Positions 1-10,900 of a stretch of DNA of 64,000 bases are shown piece by piece. The notes below the pieces were generated by a model that did not search any database, was not told the origin of the DNA, and worked only from the letters and a program-made list of their open reading frames with translations. Each line of letters starts with the position of its first letter. The first letter of the stretch is position 1. The position numbers and the translations under genes are program-made. Origin of the DNA: Serripes groenlandicus (lineage: Eukaryota > Mollusca > Bivalvia > Cardiida > Cardiidae). The stretch is taken from the NCBI GenBank assembly GCA_031761405.1, contig JASEVX010000007.1, positions 56,117,015 to 56,181,014 of the forward strand, in the 5' to 3' direction.

Positions 1-114
1 ATGTTATATTTTTTTCCTCAGATATTTCTTAATCAGATAACTCTAAAAATTGTCTTATACAGAACAAACATTGCTGTGTGAATATCAATAAATGTATCAT
101 TTCTGCCTACAAAC

Positions 115-312
115 CTCCTTTTCTTCTTTTATTTCATCTTTTTGTTCTTTAGTTTCTTCCTCTGGTTTTGGTGGTGGGTCTCTCCCATCATCTGGACCTT
201 GTTCTGTAATTTGGTCTTGTGTAGCCTCCTTTGTAGTCTCCTGTGTGACTTCCTGCACTTCTGGCTCAGGTGCAGGGACAACCTCTCCTTCCTGATCAGC
301 CATGACTTAAAT
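115..312 (-). CDS. Putative first coding exon of an unknown acidic protein (divergent gene)
   Basis: Reading leftwards, ATG at 303 (G at -3 and G at +4, a good initiation context) opens a 63-codon segment very rich in Glu, Pro, Gln and Thr. It starts MADQEGEVVPAPEPEVQEV and ends in a charged EETKEQKDEIKEEKE stretch. A possible donor (GAG then GTTTGT) follows at 114; without splicing the frame stops at 97-99 after five more residues. A possible acceptor (pyrimidine-rich, ending AAAG) lies at 313, so the exon could start at 312 and join a 5' UTR exon at about 1623. Low-complexity acidic sequence gives no family. It is head-to-head with DNAH7 and could share its promoter. It could also be a chance ORF, but composition and start context argue for coding. 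Confidence 0.45.
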
Positions 313-419
313 CTTTACAAAAAAGAAGAAGATTATAGTTTTCAATCTGTTCTAATATGCTGATAGGTTCTCTAAAAGTTTTTTGTAGATAACTATGAAA
401 CACAGCATATTTAGACTCT

Positions 420-1228
420 TTGCTGATGATAGATTAATATATAGAGAAATTAAGAATTAAACATATGCCCAACTCCTCCAGTCTGACCTGTAGGCTGCTA
501 GTAAACGGGGGAAGGACTGGTTAATGTACTTCCATGCTGATAAAATATTAACCAAGTATTGAGGTATCACACTTCAAATAATCTTAAATGGGATAAACAA
601 ATAAATTCATTCGCAACTAAAGCAAATCAGTCACTTGGCTTACTCCGTAGATGTTGATTAATTAATCCTCCAAAGCTTAAAACGAACATGCACATGAAGC
701 TATTGTTAGACCTAAATTGGAATACTCATGAATACATAGTTGGGGAGTTATAAAACTAGATAGATAAAATAGAAAATTTACAAAGTTGGGCAGCAAGAAT
801 CATCACCAATCAATATCATAAATTCATAATACAAGCTCTGTCTCAGATATGTTGCAAAATTTGAATTTGCTTTCACTAGAAATAAGAAGACCAACAGCTC
901 TAGAGGCTAAGAATGATTTATAAAAAAATACACCATGCAATATATCAGGTATACAATCAACTAGTACTATCCAATTCCAGAACTAGACAAAATAACATGC
1001 ACAGCTTCAGACAAATTGGAACATCTAAAGATTCGTGTAAGAATTATTTTTATCCAAGAACCGTAAGCCAGTGGAACCTGATCGCCTTTTGTTGCAACCT
1101 CGACTTATTCAAAACTATGCCTGTCATCATATATACCTTCACCTATTAAACAGCAAACAATGTACACTTATTCAAAACTATGCCTGTCATCATATATACC
1201 TTCACCTATCAAACAGCAAACAATGTAC
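420..1228 (+). pseudogene. Decayed non-LTR retrotransposon (LINE) 3' region
   Basis: Broken plus-strand frames read like the C-terminal half of a LINE reverse transcriptase: an LFADD-like start near 415, then QSLGLLRR-like near 630, then WAARIITNQYH near 790. The best preserved piece (913-1149) contains FYPRTVSQWNLI, the FxPRTxxxWN motif common near the C-terminus of Jockey/CR1-type elements in invertebrates. There are many stops and frameshifts, so it is inactive. The 3' end carries a 63-bp tandem duplication (1103-1228). It separates the putative minus-strand exon from the promoter region. The family call is from remembered motifs only. Confidence 0.65.
1103..1228. repeat. 63-bp tandem duplication at the LINE tail
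   Basis: Two adjacent copies (1103-1165 and 1166-1228) differ at about one base (CCTATT versus CCTATC). The high identity means the duplication is more recent than the decay of the LINE in which it sits. Confidence 0.9.
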
Positions 1229-1620
1229 AGAGTCTTAAACATGGTAAATTTCTACTTTTTCTTATCTCACATGTAAAAAGCAAATGTGTATTTATAAACA
1301 GCTTACTTTAACAATATTTTGTTGAATGTACCAAACAGTGCCTCACCCTGCACATAATCTCCAATGTTATAAAGAAGTGTAGTTAGCCAAAGAAGAAGAA
1401 TGAGTGGACTTTAGAAAATACATAAGGAAAACAAACCCCACCCACTATATATTACCTTTACAAAATATGCCAAACTTGTTCAGTAAACTTCAAACATGGG
1501 AATTAATCTGTCATGGATTGTCGTAATTGAAATCCTCTATCACAAGCTTGATATATATTCAACTACAACGAATTGCTAAATATAAAGACAATTGATTGCA
1601 TAAAGTTAATTCATAGTTTT
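1229..1620. other. Gene-poor stretch between LINE relic and promoter
   Basis: AT-rich sequence with no ORF or repeat that I recognise. If the proposed minus-strand splice (donor at 1622/1621, acceptor at 313) is right, this is part of that gene's 5' UTR intron. Confidence 0.4.
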
Positions 1621-1622
1621 AC

Positions 1623-1665
1623 CTGCTCGATCTGGTGTCAGAATCCCAAGTCGGCCATTACAAAT
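1623..1665 (-). other. Possible 5' UTR exon of the divergent minus-strand gene
   Basis: On the minus strand the sequence CGAGCAG is followed at 1622 by GTAAAAC, a good donor. This would let transcripts starting just left of the CRE/X-box splice to the acceptor at 313 before the ATG at 303. The right (5') limit is a guess. Confidence 0.25.
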
Positions 1666-1675
1666 ATTGTTTAAA

Positions 1676-1757
1676 TGACGTCATGGCAACGAGACGCTCT
1701 AACATTTCCATCTTGTTAAGAGCCACGCGATTGGCTGGTTTTGCGAAATCAACCAAT
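1676..1757. promoter_or_regulatory. Candidate divergent promoter: CRE, X-box-like RFX site, two CCAAT boxes
   Basis: A perfect palindromic CRE (TGACGTCA, 1676-1683) overlaps GACGTCATGGCAAC (1677-1690), which matches the palindromic RFX X-box GTTGCCATGGCAAC at 11 of 14 positions with an intact ATGGCAAC half. An inverted CCAAT (ATTGG, 1730-1734) and a direct CCAAT (1753-1757) follow. RFX factors activate ciliary genes, and NF-Y (CCAAT) and CREB often co-bind X-boxes in such promoters, which fits an axonemal dynein. The local base composition is less AT-rich than its surroundings. No TATA box was seen. Confidence 0.5.
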
Positions 1758-1759
1758 AG

Positions 1760-1956
1760 CTATAGTTTTCTTAAATTCATTTCGGGTAGACGGGCACTTT
1801 GTATAGAGCACAACAACGAATTTCTAGTGAATGTAAACTGTGTAATTTAACCAAATTCGACGTGAAATCTTATGAAAATGTAGTTGACACTAAATCAAGT
1901 ACATCTAAAAGAGTGGAATAGATTGAAAACGGACAGTTTTCATCTGCCAATTAAAG
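1760..1956 (+). other. DNAH7: Proposed 5' UTR exon of DNAH7
   Basis: AAAG at 1953-1956 is followed by GTAATG, a usable donor. The next strong acceptor (CTTTTTATAG, ending 4662) abuts the DNAH7 start codon, so a 2.7-kb first intron in the 5' UTR is plausible. The left boundary is not determinable; it should start just downstream of the CCAAT boxes. Confidence 0.35.
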
Positions 1957-2407
1957 GTAATGACTTCAATTTTCATAACGTTTTACTTCATATTGAATAA
2001 AATAATCAACGTTACAAAACAGGTATAGATTTAGAATAATAGACGGATATTGCTATCTGGCTAATCTGATTGTGGTTTTGGCAAGCATCGTTAAATGCTT
2101 ATGATAACATTTTGTTTGATGAAAGTACACCATAATGATTTGAAGCTGAAATTTGTGGAGAAAGTAGCTTTTAATTTCTGTCTTGTGAAATTGCCAAGGA
2201 CAATATGTTGCCACATGCCTCAGACCTTGATTCTTTTGAGCAGGCTTTGGCAAAAATCTAGTATTAGAAAATAGAATTCCCCGCCTTCACCGGATGAGAT
2301 ATTAGTTTGGAGTCGTCCTTCTTTCTGTATTCAATATATATTTACGGGTCTCCTAAGTTTGTGATCATAAGCATTAAAATAAACTACATTGTTGAGTACC
2401 CACTTAA

Positions 2408-3121
2408 TGATTCTTCAGGGCCTGCTCTAGGTTGAATAATTCTTTCGCCACATTGAAATAAAGGTCGCCACTTTTAAATTTTAGGAGCCACTTTTAATTT
2501 TAAGGAGCCATTCATTTTCGCCACTTTTGACAAATATTTTAGCCATTTGTTCGCTACTTTTCTTTAATTTCAAGAGAAGAAATATTTATATGCAATCTCA
2601 TTAATAATGGGTCCACTATTTGTGTGTACTCGTCCATAATTAAATAGATTTTTCCCAATCAAAAATGACAAACTTACATTGTCATTAGAAATCATGAAAG
2701 GTATACGTCGATCGTCTAAACCTGCTTCAAAAAGCGTGCCGATATATTTAATGCATCTATAACTGCCAATTATCATATGTACGGCCTTTAATGTATCAAT
2801 ATCGCTCAGAGTTGTTGGTCAGTCGGATTAAAAGGCTGAATTAACACTTCACAACAAGACAACAAGTGTGAAATACACAAGCTGTCAAAATGATAAAAAC
2901 GGGTGTCGTAAAAATGTCGTAAAGTGGTCACTGGTTCCCGACATTGAATCAAATGGCAGAGCATTATCTTAGATTAACGGAACCAGTCACTGTATTTCGT
3001 AAACTGATACCCAAAACAGGTAAATGTTGATGATAAACCCTTTCGCCACTTACATTCGCCACTTTAAAATAATCTTCGCATTTGGCGAAAGTGGCGAACG
3101 ACAGCGCAGGCCCTGATTCTT
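2408..3121. mobile_element. hAT-like non-autonomous element
   Basis: CAGGGCCTGC (2416-2425) and its reverse complement GCAGGCCCTG (3106-3115) form 10-bp terminal inverted repeats. An exact 8-bp direct repeat TGATTCTT flanks the unit (2408-2415 and 3114-3121), overlapping the right TIR by two bases. Subterminal TTCGCCAC motifs recur near both ends, inverted at the right (GTGGCGAA). TIRs starting CAGGG with 8-bp target duplications are typical of hAT elements. No transposase is visible in the 0.7 kb. It lies in the proposed first DNAH7 intron. Confidence 0.6.
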
Positions 3122-3465
3122 TAGACATCAGAAAAAAGTGACACACTTCTCAACTGACTGCTAGTACAAAGGCATGGGATAAAAGGTCGAAAATAATAAT
3201 GTCAGGAACTAAGGTAGATCACAAAGTTGGAAGGCTCTATGATACAGCGTGGTGCAATGGATTTGATGAAAACTGTATCAAAATGTTAACCACCATATAT
3301 ATAAATGCCACACAGCAAGTTTCACTTAGATTGTCTTGATGGGTAATGATCCAAACGTTGAAAGCGTAAAAATTAGTAAAACAGATCAAATCATGAGTCA
3401 ATACGTAAAACATGAACATTATTGAGCCTTAATGAAACTTGCTGTGTGGCAAAGTTTTGTACCCT

Positions 3466-3695
3466 TTAACCCTTTCCCTCATACGGCAATTCTGCAGCAG
3501 ACGACTTTGAACATATTTTGTCAAAAAATGGAAAATCTCAATAATTGAATGGATAACCTATGACTGAAAGTGGAAAACATTGTGGCAAAAGGAGAAATTG
3601 CACGTTTTGTGCAATTTCTTCTTTTGCTACTATGTTTTCAAAAAGCCGTCTGCTGCAGAGGCGTCAGAAAGCGTCTATATGAGGGAAAGGGTTAA
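3466..3695 (-). mobile_element. TTAA MITE, subfamily A, full length
   Basis: 230 bp with TTAA at both ends, TIRs CCCTTTCCCTCATA/TATGAGGGAAAGGG and central hairpin. It lies in the first intron upstream of the DNAH7 start codon. Confidence 0.92.
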
Positions 3696-3699
3696 GTTA

Positions 3700-4662
3700 T
3701 ATGGTATATCATCATATTTGAAGGTTAAAATCGTAGGTGCAACTTCATGTATCCATAACTCACTTACTGAATGATGAGGCTGATATTTGAATCAAATCTT
3801 TGCACTTATCTTGAGGGACATTAGATAAGCTTTCCAATGAAGTTCAATCACTCTGACATGTAATCTTGCAAAATGATGTCATTTTTAACTCAGAAAACAC
3901 AGTTTTAAGTTTTGTCTGCAACCCTGTATCTCTGTAAGGTCTTGGGATATTAAGTTGAAACTTTGCAAGGGTCACAAGATTAATTCAATTATAAAGTCTT
4001 GTAACTCTGATTTATAATTAAATGAAATTGTGCCAAACTTTTGACTTTCAAAAAATGAAATTGTCCCAAATTTGTTATTTTGTAGCAAAAAAACTTTGAA
4101 GTGTTGCACATGTACAAAAGTTTATATACTTAATCAGAATTCTTAAACATTGACCTAAAGCAAGTATTGTGATGCATTCAAATGGTTAAACCTATTTCAA
4201 TAGATTTTTTTTAAATATTCAGAAAACATCTTAGTTTTTATGTTCAAGAGTTTTAAGTTTTACTTACTACAAAAGTTATGATATTTGAGTTACTTTTAAC
4301 TCAATATATGTATTTCTTACTTTTGTGTCTATGTGATGTTTACGTACAGTACAAGTTTATATTTTTCAATCATAAACTCTAACTTTGCCATAATAGTAAC
4401 TGGCCAGGCAGAGTTATGAATATGAAATTGTTTGAAGATTTAGATTAATGTGTTACTTTTTGCAAAGGGACGCTTTTGTATCTCCTCCCCCACCCATATC
4501 ATATGGTGCAAATTTACTCATTTTGGAGTTAAAGCAGTGACCAAAAAAGAAAGATATTAAGTCATTAAGCCAATTTTAAAGATTAAATTAACCAGTGCCA
4601 AGATATTTTATACATCATAAATCTTAGTAAAATACTTTTATTATTACATTATCTTTTTATAG
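3700..4662. other. Intron tail before the DNAH7 start codon
   Basis: AT-rich sequence with short imperfect self-similar stretches (TTTTAAGTTTT recurs) and no ORF of interest. It ends in a good acceptor, CTTTTTATAG. Confidence 0.5.
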
Positions 4663-4928
4663 ATGGCAGCTGTTAATGGTAACACAAATACAAATGGCAT
4701 AAATGGAGTGAATGGACATGCCAATGGATTAAATGGCCACTTGAATGGAGACAGTCCTAGGTCTGTAGATACCCAAGGCCGGTCACGCAATGGTGTTGGT
4801 CCAGATAACTATCCAAGGCTTCCCCCAATCAGCCGCCCAATGAAAGTTAGAGATGATCCATATGCAAACAGCAAGTTGATGTCTTTCAGGCTCGCTAACC
4901 ACAAACAGGCGCTGCTCATGAAAGTTCT
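4663..4928 (+). CDS. DNAH7: DNAH7 coding exon 1 (residues 1-88)
   Basis: It starts at the ATG directly after the acceptor TTTTTATAG. The first 30 residues are an Asn-Gly-rich run ([19 protein letters not shown]...), likely disordered. The conserved-looking [12 protein letters not shown] follows. It ends in phase 2 before GTAAGT. No upstream in-frame alternative start is attached to this exon. Confidence 0.88.
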
Positions 4929-7900
4929 GTAAGTAAAATGTTTATAATTTCTTGTTTTAAAGTCTGTTTTTCGAAGAAAAAAAGTTGGGTATTGTGATAC
5001 TCTTGGCATCGTCCTCACAAAACTATAACCTTACCTTATAGCTCAAAAATAGTTCCTGGGAACAATATGCATGTCTATACCAAGTCACATAATTCTGGCT
5101 TTAATACTTATTCAGTAATGCCCCTTTCTCGACTAAGAAAAAAACAGACAAGCTCTGGCGTTCGCTTGTGGCGCTCTTATTACTCATTGATTTGCATATT
5201 CCTGTTGAGCGTTTGAATAGTGATTTATTCCATGAACAAAGTTTATAGAAACATTAAGGATTTTATTTTTAATTACTGTGTGTATTGTACACTTAAGTTT
5301 TGTAATGCTTTTCCTAGCAATATATGAATGTTCTGTCATTACCAAAAAATCTACATAAGGGGCATTTTTTATTTTCTCGAATTCTTATTCAACCTTCAGA
5401 TTATATGTTAAGAATCACTAACATTTTGCTCTCCTTATATTCTTTTAAGTACCTGAATATAGGGTGTAATTGAATTATAAGGGAGACATTGCAAGGCAAA
5501 GATCTGTTTATGTTTCTTTGTCTATGCTTGTGATTATTACCTATGTATATTTCTACCCATTATAATTATTTTTTATCATTATTGTGCAGGACTGACACAG
5601 CCATGAAGTCCTATGAAGACACCAAGGACAGTAATGCAAGGGACAAGTCTCCCCCACCTGGTCCGGAATATCCAGAGGAGGTAAACTCTATGTTTAACCC
5701 TTTCCCACATGCAGATGCATTTTGACGCAATAGCAGCAGACGACTTTTGAAAACATTGTGGCCAAAGGTGAAATTGCTCATGATGAGCAATTTCACCTTT
5801 GGCCACAATGTTTTCAACTTTATTTAACAATTAAGCCATCATTTATTGAGATTTTTCCGGTTTTTGTTACTATGTTTTTATAGGCGTCTGCTGCTGATTA
5901 ATTGTAGGCGGGAAAGGCCTATTCTCACATATAACAAATCTGCACCTGGTGACATTGGAAACATCTAGACAAAAAAAAAACATCTCTATTAATGAGAATT
6001 TAATTATTTAAATAGTGTTGAAAAAAGCTGTGGCAAGGGGAGAAGTTGCTCATTACGAACAATTTCTTTCCTTGCAACAATGTATTCAAATGCCGATTGC
6101 TGCAGATGCGTCAAAATGTGTCTGAATGTAGGAACTTGGAAACAGTTAGTTATGGTTTTGTTCAGATCTTTTGTTGAAAAAGATAACAAAAGAAATTTGA
6201 TCCAGAATGTTACAGTTGTTCTTTGGTTTTCATACAGTGAGAAAAATGTTATTATTTAATAACTTTACCCTTAACCTGATTATGCTATTTTTTAACCCTT
6301 TTCCTCATATAGATGCTTTCTGTTGGCTCTGCAGCAGACGGCTTTTGAAAACATTGTAACAAAATAAGAAATTGCTCATAACAAGCAATTTCTTCTTTTG
6401 CCACTATGATTTGAACTCAATTCAATAATAACACTTTCATTTAAAGAAATAATCCACTTTTTGGCTTAGATGTTATTGAAGTCATCTGCTGCAGATTGGT
6501 TGTATGTGGGAAAGGGTTAAATATTCTACCAAATTATAACCAGGGCTGTAGATAAGATTATCTATGTCCCTGCAACATTTTCTTAGCTGGCCTGTGATAT
6601 TTTTATTTTGGCCGTGTTTCCTATGGTTTAATTGATTTGTATTGACTTTACACAAAGTTGCGATTGCCGCCACTTTTTGAGCCAAGAAAAAAGAAAGAGT
6701 TAACAGAAGATGAGAAAAAAATGGTATTATAGATATTGTAGAAAAAACACTGCTGAAGTTTTCAAAGAATAAGGTTACAGTAACTTACGAGAAACCTACA
6801 AATTTAGTTTGATTTTCACAAGATAAAAGCACATCAGATTGAATAAACCAGAAATAAATCAATATATTAAAAGGTATTGATTAATTGTCTGTGCTATAAG
6901 TGAAGAAAACTGATTAAAGGTAAAAACTAAAGGTAAAAAAAGATAGATTTCATCAGAATAAACCTTTCCCATGTGTAGACGCATTTTTGCACATCTATAG
7001 CAGACACTTTTGAAAACATTGCAAAAGGATAAATTGCTTCAACTCTATTACAATATTTTACTTTCATTTAAAGTGATTTTCAAATATTTTGCCTAGTCTG
7101 CAGCAGATTTTCTGTATATGGGAAGGGCTATGAACTCTAAGCCCTTTTATTAGCAAATTGACATCTCTCAGGTCCTACAGCATTGTAGTTAATGAAGACT
7201 TCAGTTGTGTTGCAATGAAAAACATGTCATAATTTTATTTTATGTAAGTTTACAGTCACACCATGTTAAAAGTATTGTAAATGGCATGCTCTGTACAGTG
7301 GTTGCAAATAAATTGATTATTGATGTTCATATTATTGTAAAAATGGTACTTTAAATTTTACAATTGAACTTAGTGAACATTTCACAAATGAAGCTAAGAT
7401 ATCTCGATGCTATAATTTTTAGTAAGTTTGTAAGTTAAATTTGTTAAATGGGTGTAAAATTGCAGCTTAACCCGTTCCCTCACATAGACGCTTTCTGACG
7501 CCTCTGCAGCAGACGGTTTTTTGAAAACATAGTGATAAAAGAAGAAATTGCACAAAACGTGCAATTTCTCCTTTTGCCACAATGTTTTTCACTTTTGGTC
7601 ATAGGTTATCCATTCAATTATGGAGATTTTCTATGTTTTGACAAAATACGTTCAAAGTCGTCTGCTGCAGAATTGTTGTATGAGGGAAAGGGTTTAATTC
7701 ACCACAGTTTTGTTGCACCATTGTTAGTGAAGTAATACATACAATTTGAGCTCCAACGCAGGAGAAAAATATCTCGGACAATCGCAGCCAGTCAATTGAT
7801 CATTAAAGACTTAACTGTGCGAGCTTATCTTGAACTTGACACACGGTCAATGTCTGAAAGACCCATTTTCCTACTTTGAAGCTCACCCCATACATGTCTA

Positions 7901-10900
7901 TTCACAGTATATGTTGTTATTATATTTTGAAATGTTCCCTTTTATAACAGATGATGAGTAAAGATAGAAGAATAAGGGTGAGTTTTAGAGACTCTTCTCT
8001 ATGGTAGTGGTTTGAACTAACATATATACATGTATATTATATATCCCTAGCATTCTAGACTAGAAGGTTGAATACAGAATAAATAAAGAATTGAAATCAT
8101 CTTTTTTTTTTGTTAAACTGTCTATGATGTTAATTTAAGTTTCCCACATATAGACGCCTTTGCAGCAGACGAATTTTATAAATCATTGTGGCGTAAGAAG
8201 AAATTGCTCCTTTTGCCAAATGTTTTTAAATCTATTCAATAATTTTACTTTTTTTTGTCGAAATTGTCCATATTTTTGTGTAGACATTTTCAAAGTTGTC
8301 TGCTAAGGATTTGTTGTATGTGGGAAAGGGTTAAGCTCTTTTATTGGTATGCTATTCTGAGAAAAGACATTGTCTGCTTTGAAGACATATATAAAAAGAA
8401 TGAAACATCTATTCCTGAAAGTTGGACATTTAATTTTGATGCAATGTTGCTGGGAGTGGAGAATTTGCTTACATGAGAAATTCTTCCTGTTGCAACATTG
8501 TATTTAAAAATGTCTGTAACAGGGAAAGGGAATAATGAAAACCAATAGAATTGTTAGAAAATCAACCTTAAAGAGACCATTTCATCAATTATTGAATGTG
8601 ATAACGATACAGACTTATCAGGGTCTAAATGGTTCTTGATAACCTTATGAAAGCTCGAATGAGAAATCATTGAACAGTCTGATTAACATTTTCCCACATA
8701 TAACAAATCATAAGCAGATGACTTTGAAAACATCTAGGCAAAAAAGTGGAATATATTTACAAATGAAAGTATCATTATTGAATAAGAGTTCAAAACAATG
8801 TGGCATAATAAGTTATTGCTCATAATTTGCAATTTCTCCTTTAAGCAACAATATTTTCGAAAGCTGTCTGCTGCAGAGGCGTCATTAAGCATCTGTGTGT
8901 GGGAAAGGGTTAAAATGTGCTGATGTACTGACTGATAAAGTTGTTTAATTGTTGAAAAATGGACATTCGGTTGGTTTTCATGCCAGAACTTTACAAAATG
9001 AACTATGACTAGATTTTGTTACAAGATATAGTTATATATATAACTGCTTATGTACTTAATCAATAAAATATACTTTTGTATTCTACCAGTAGTTCTTCTG
9101 TAAGCTTCAACTAACAACCCTTCATTAATCTTTCTGACTGAAATAATAACAATTTCCTTTTTAGATGATAATCAGGGCTGTCACTCACATGATTATGGGG
9201 AACACATCTTTCCATTATATTGCTTAATAATACAAAATCTAAAATCTGCAGCATTATCCATTCATTGAAATAAGTTTTATTTAACATTCCCTTATACAAT
9301 GAATCTGCAGCAGACGCCTTTGAAATCTTTGAGACAAAAATGATGGAAAAACTTTATAAATCACAATACACCGTGTATTGTTATTGAATAGAGTTGAAAC
9401 ATTGTGGCAACAGGAGTAATTGCTTGATTTAAATTAAAGCAATTTCTTCCTTTTTAACAATGTTTTCAAATGTAGTCTGCTGCAGAGGCACCAGAAAGTG
9501 TTTGTATGTAGGAAAGGGTTAATTGAAAAAATATTTCTTCAAGTTGTTTAAGCCTTTATCCTTCTCAATTCATGAAGTAGTTTTTATACTCTGATTTTTG
9601 ATGAGTTATTGCAAATTTTTCGAGTAACCTCTCTTGGAATTAATAAACAGAAAAGAAAGATGTGGACCGAAATAAGATTGAACACAACTATTGTATAAAC
9701 CCTTTCCCACACTATGCAGCAGACAACTTTGGAAACTCCCTTTAAATGAAAGTACAATAATTGAATAGAGCAATTTCTCCTTTTGTTGCCATGTTTTCAA
9801 AAAGCTGTCTGCTGAAGAGGCATCGGAAAGCATCTATATGAGGGAAAGGGTTAACCTTTCCAACTTGAAGACCCATCTGCAGCAGACAACTTTTGAAAAC
9901 AACTACATGTGCATATTCAATAATAATGTTTTTTCATCAAGATTTTTCATATGTTGACATAGATTGTTTTATAAGTTGTCTGGCGCAGATTTATTGTAGG
10001 GAGGAAAGGGTTTTTATAAAGTTGTGTATATCAGGATACGGGTTAGGAGCCAGTGGCAAGACCCATAGATTGACAGGTCACCCTGAATATATGTGTGTTA
10101 TCCTATTTATTCTATAACACTGTCTGTGAATCTGATTGCTTTCTGGCATTCCTTGATTAATCCTTTCCCACATACAACAATTCTGCAGCAGACGACATTG
10201 AAAACGATTAGGCAAAAGCACAGAAAATCCTTTTGAATGAAAGAATACAAATTGAATAGAGATGAAAACGTGGTCACAAGAGGAGAAATTGTTGGTTTTG
10301 AGCAATTTCTTTCTTTTGTCGCCATGTTTTTAAAAAGCTGTCTACTGCAGAGATGTCAGAAACGTCTATATGAGGGAAAGGGTTAATTTTAAATTTCTCA
10401 AAATGAAAATATATTCATCATATCTTCTGTCAAAGCATTGGCAGTGATTGAAAGTTTTGTCTATAGGATGATAAGACTAAACATGGAAAATCTGGAAAGT
10501 AAAGGTAATGGCCCTTTCCCACATACAACAAATCCGCAGCAGACGACTTCTTGGGCGTTCAGTCAGAAATTTGAAAAATCTGTATATTTGAGAGAACAAT
10601 TATTGAATAAAGTTGAAAACATTGTCACAAAAGGGGAAATTGTTCATGATGAACCTTTTCACTTTTTGTAACATTGTTTTAAAAAGATGTCTTCTGCAAA
10701 GACGTCGGAAAGCTTCTTTATGATGGAAACGATTAAGTAATTGTAGTATTCACAAAACTTTATTAGAAAAGGAGAATTTGTTCCTTACCAAAATGATCTT
10801 TTTAAAACATAAATGTTAATATTTAGTCCTAGACTAATTAAAAGGGCTTGATGCAGATCAGTTGATATGATGAATTAACAATATGGGCTGGTGTAGTAAG

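Noticed and set aside
39..363. Plus-strand ORFs at 92-295 and 142-363
   Set aside because: They are antisense shadows of the acidic minus-strand frame, Cys/Phe/Ser-rich with no initiation or splicing logic.
2570..2776. Minus-strand ORF inside the hAT-like element as transposase
   Set aside because: 68 residues without any hAT transposase motif; the element is too short to be autonomous.
3580..3710. A recurrent short 'protein' ([15 protein letters not shown]... [19 protein letters not shown]) appearing as ORFs at many places on both strands
   Set aside because: Every instance is a translation of the TTAA MITE; frames end at its termini and share no start or codon conservation. It is a repeat artefact, not a gene family.
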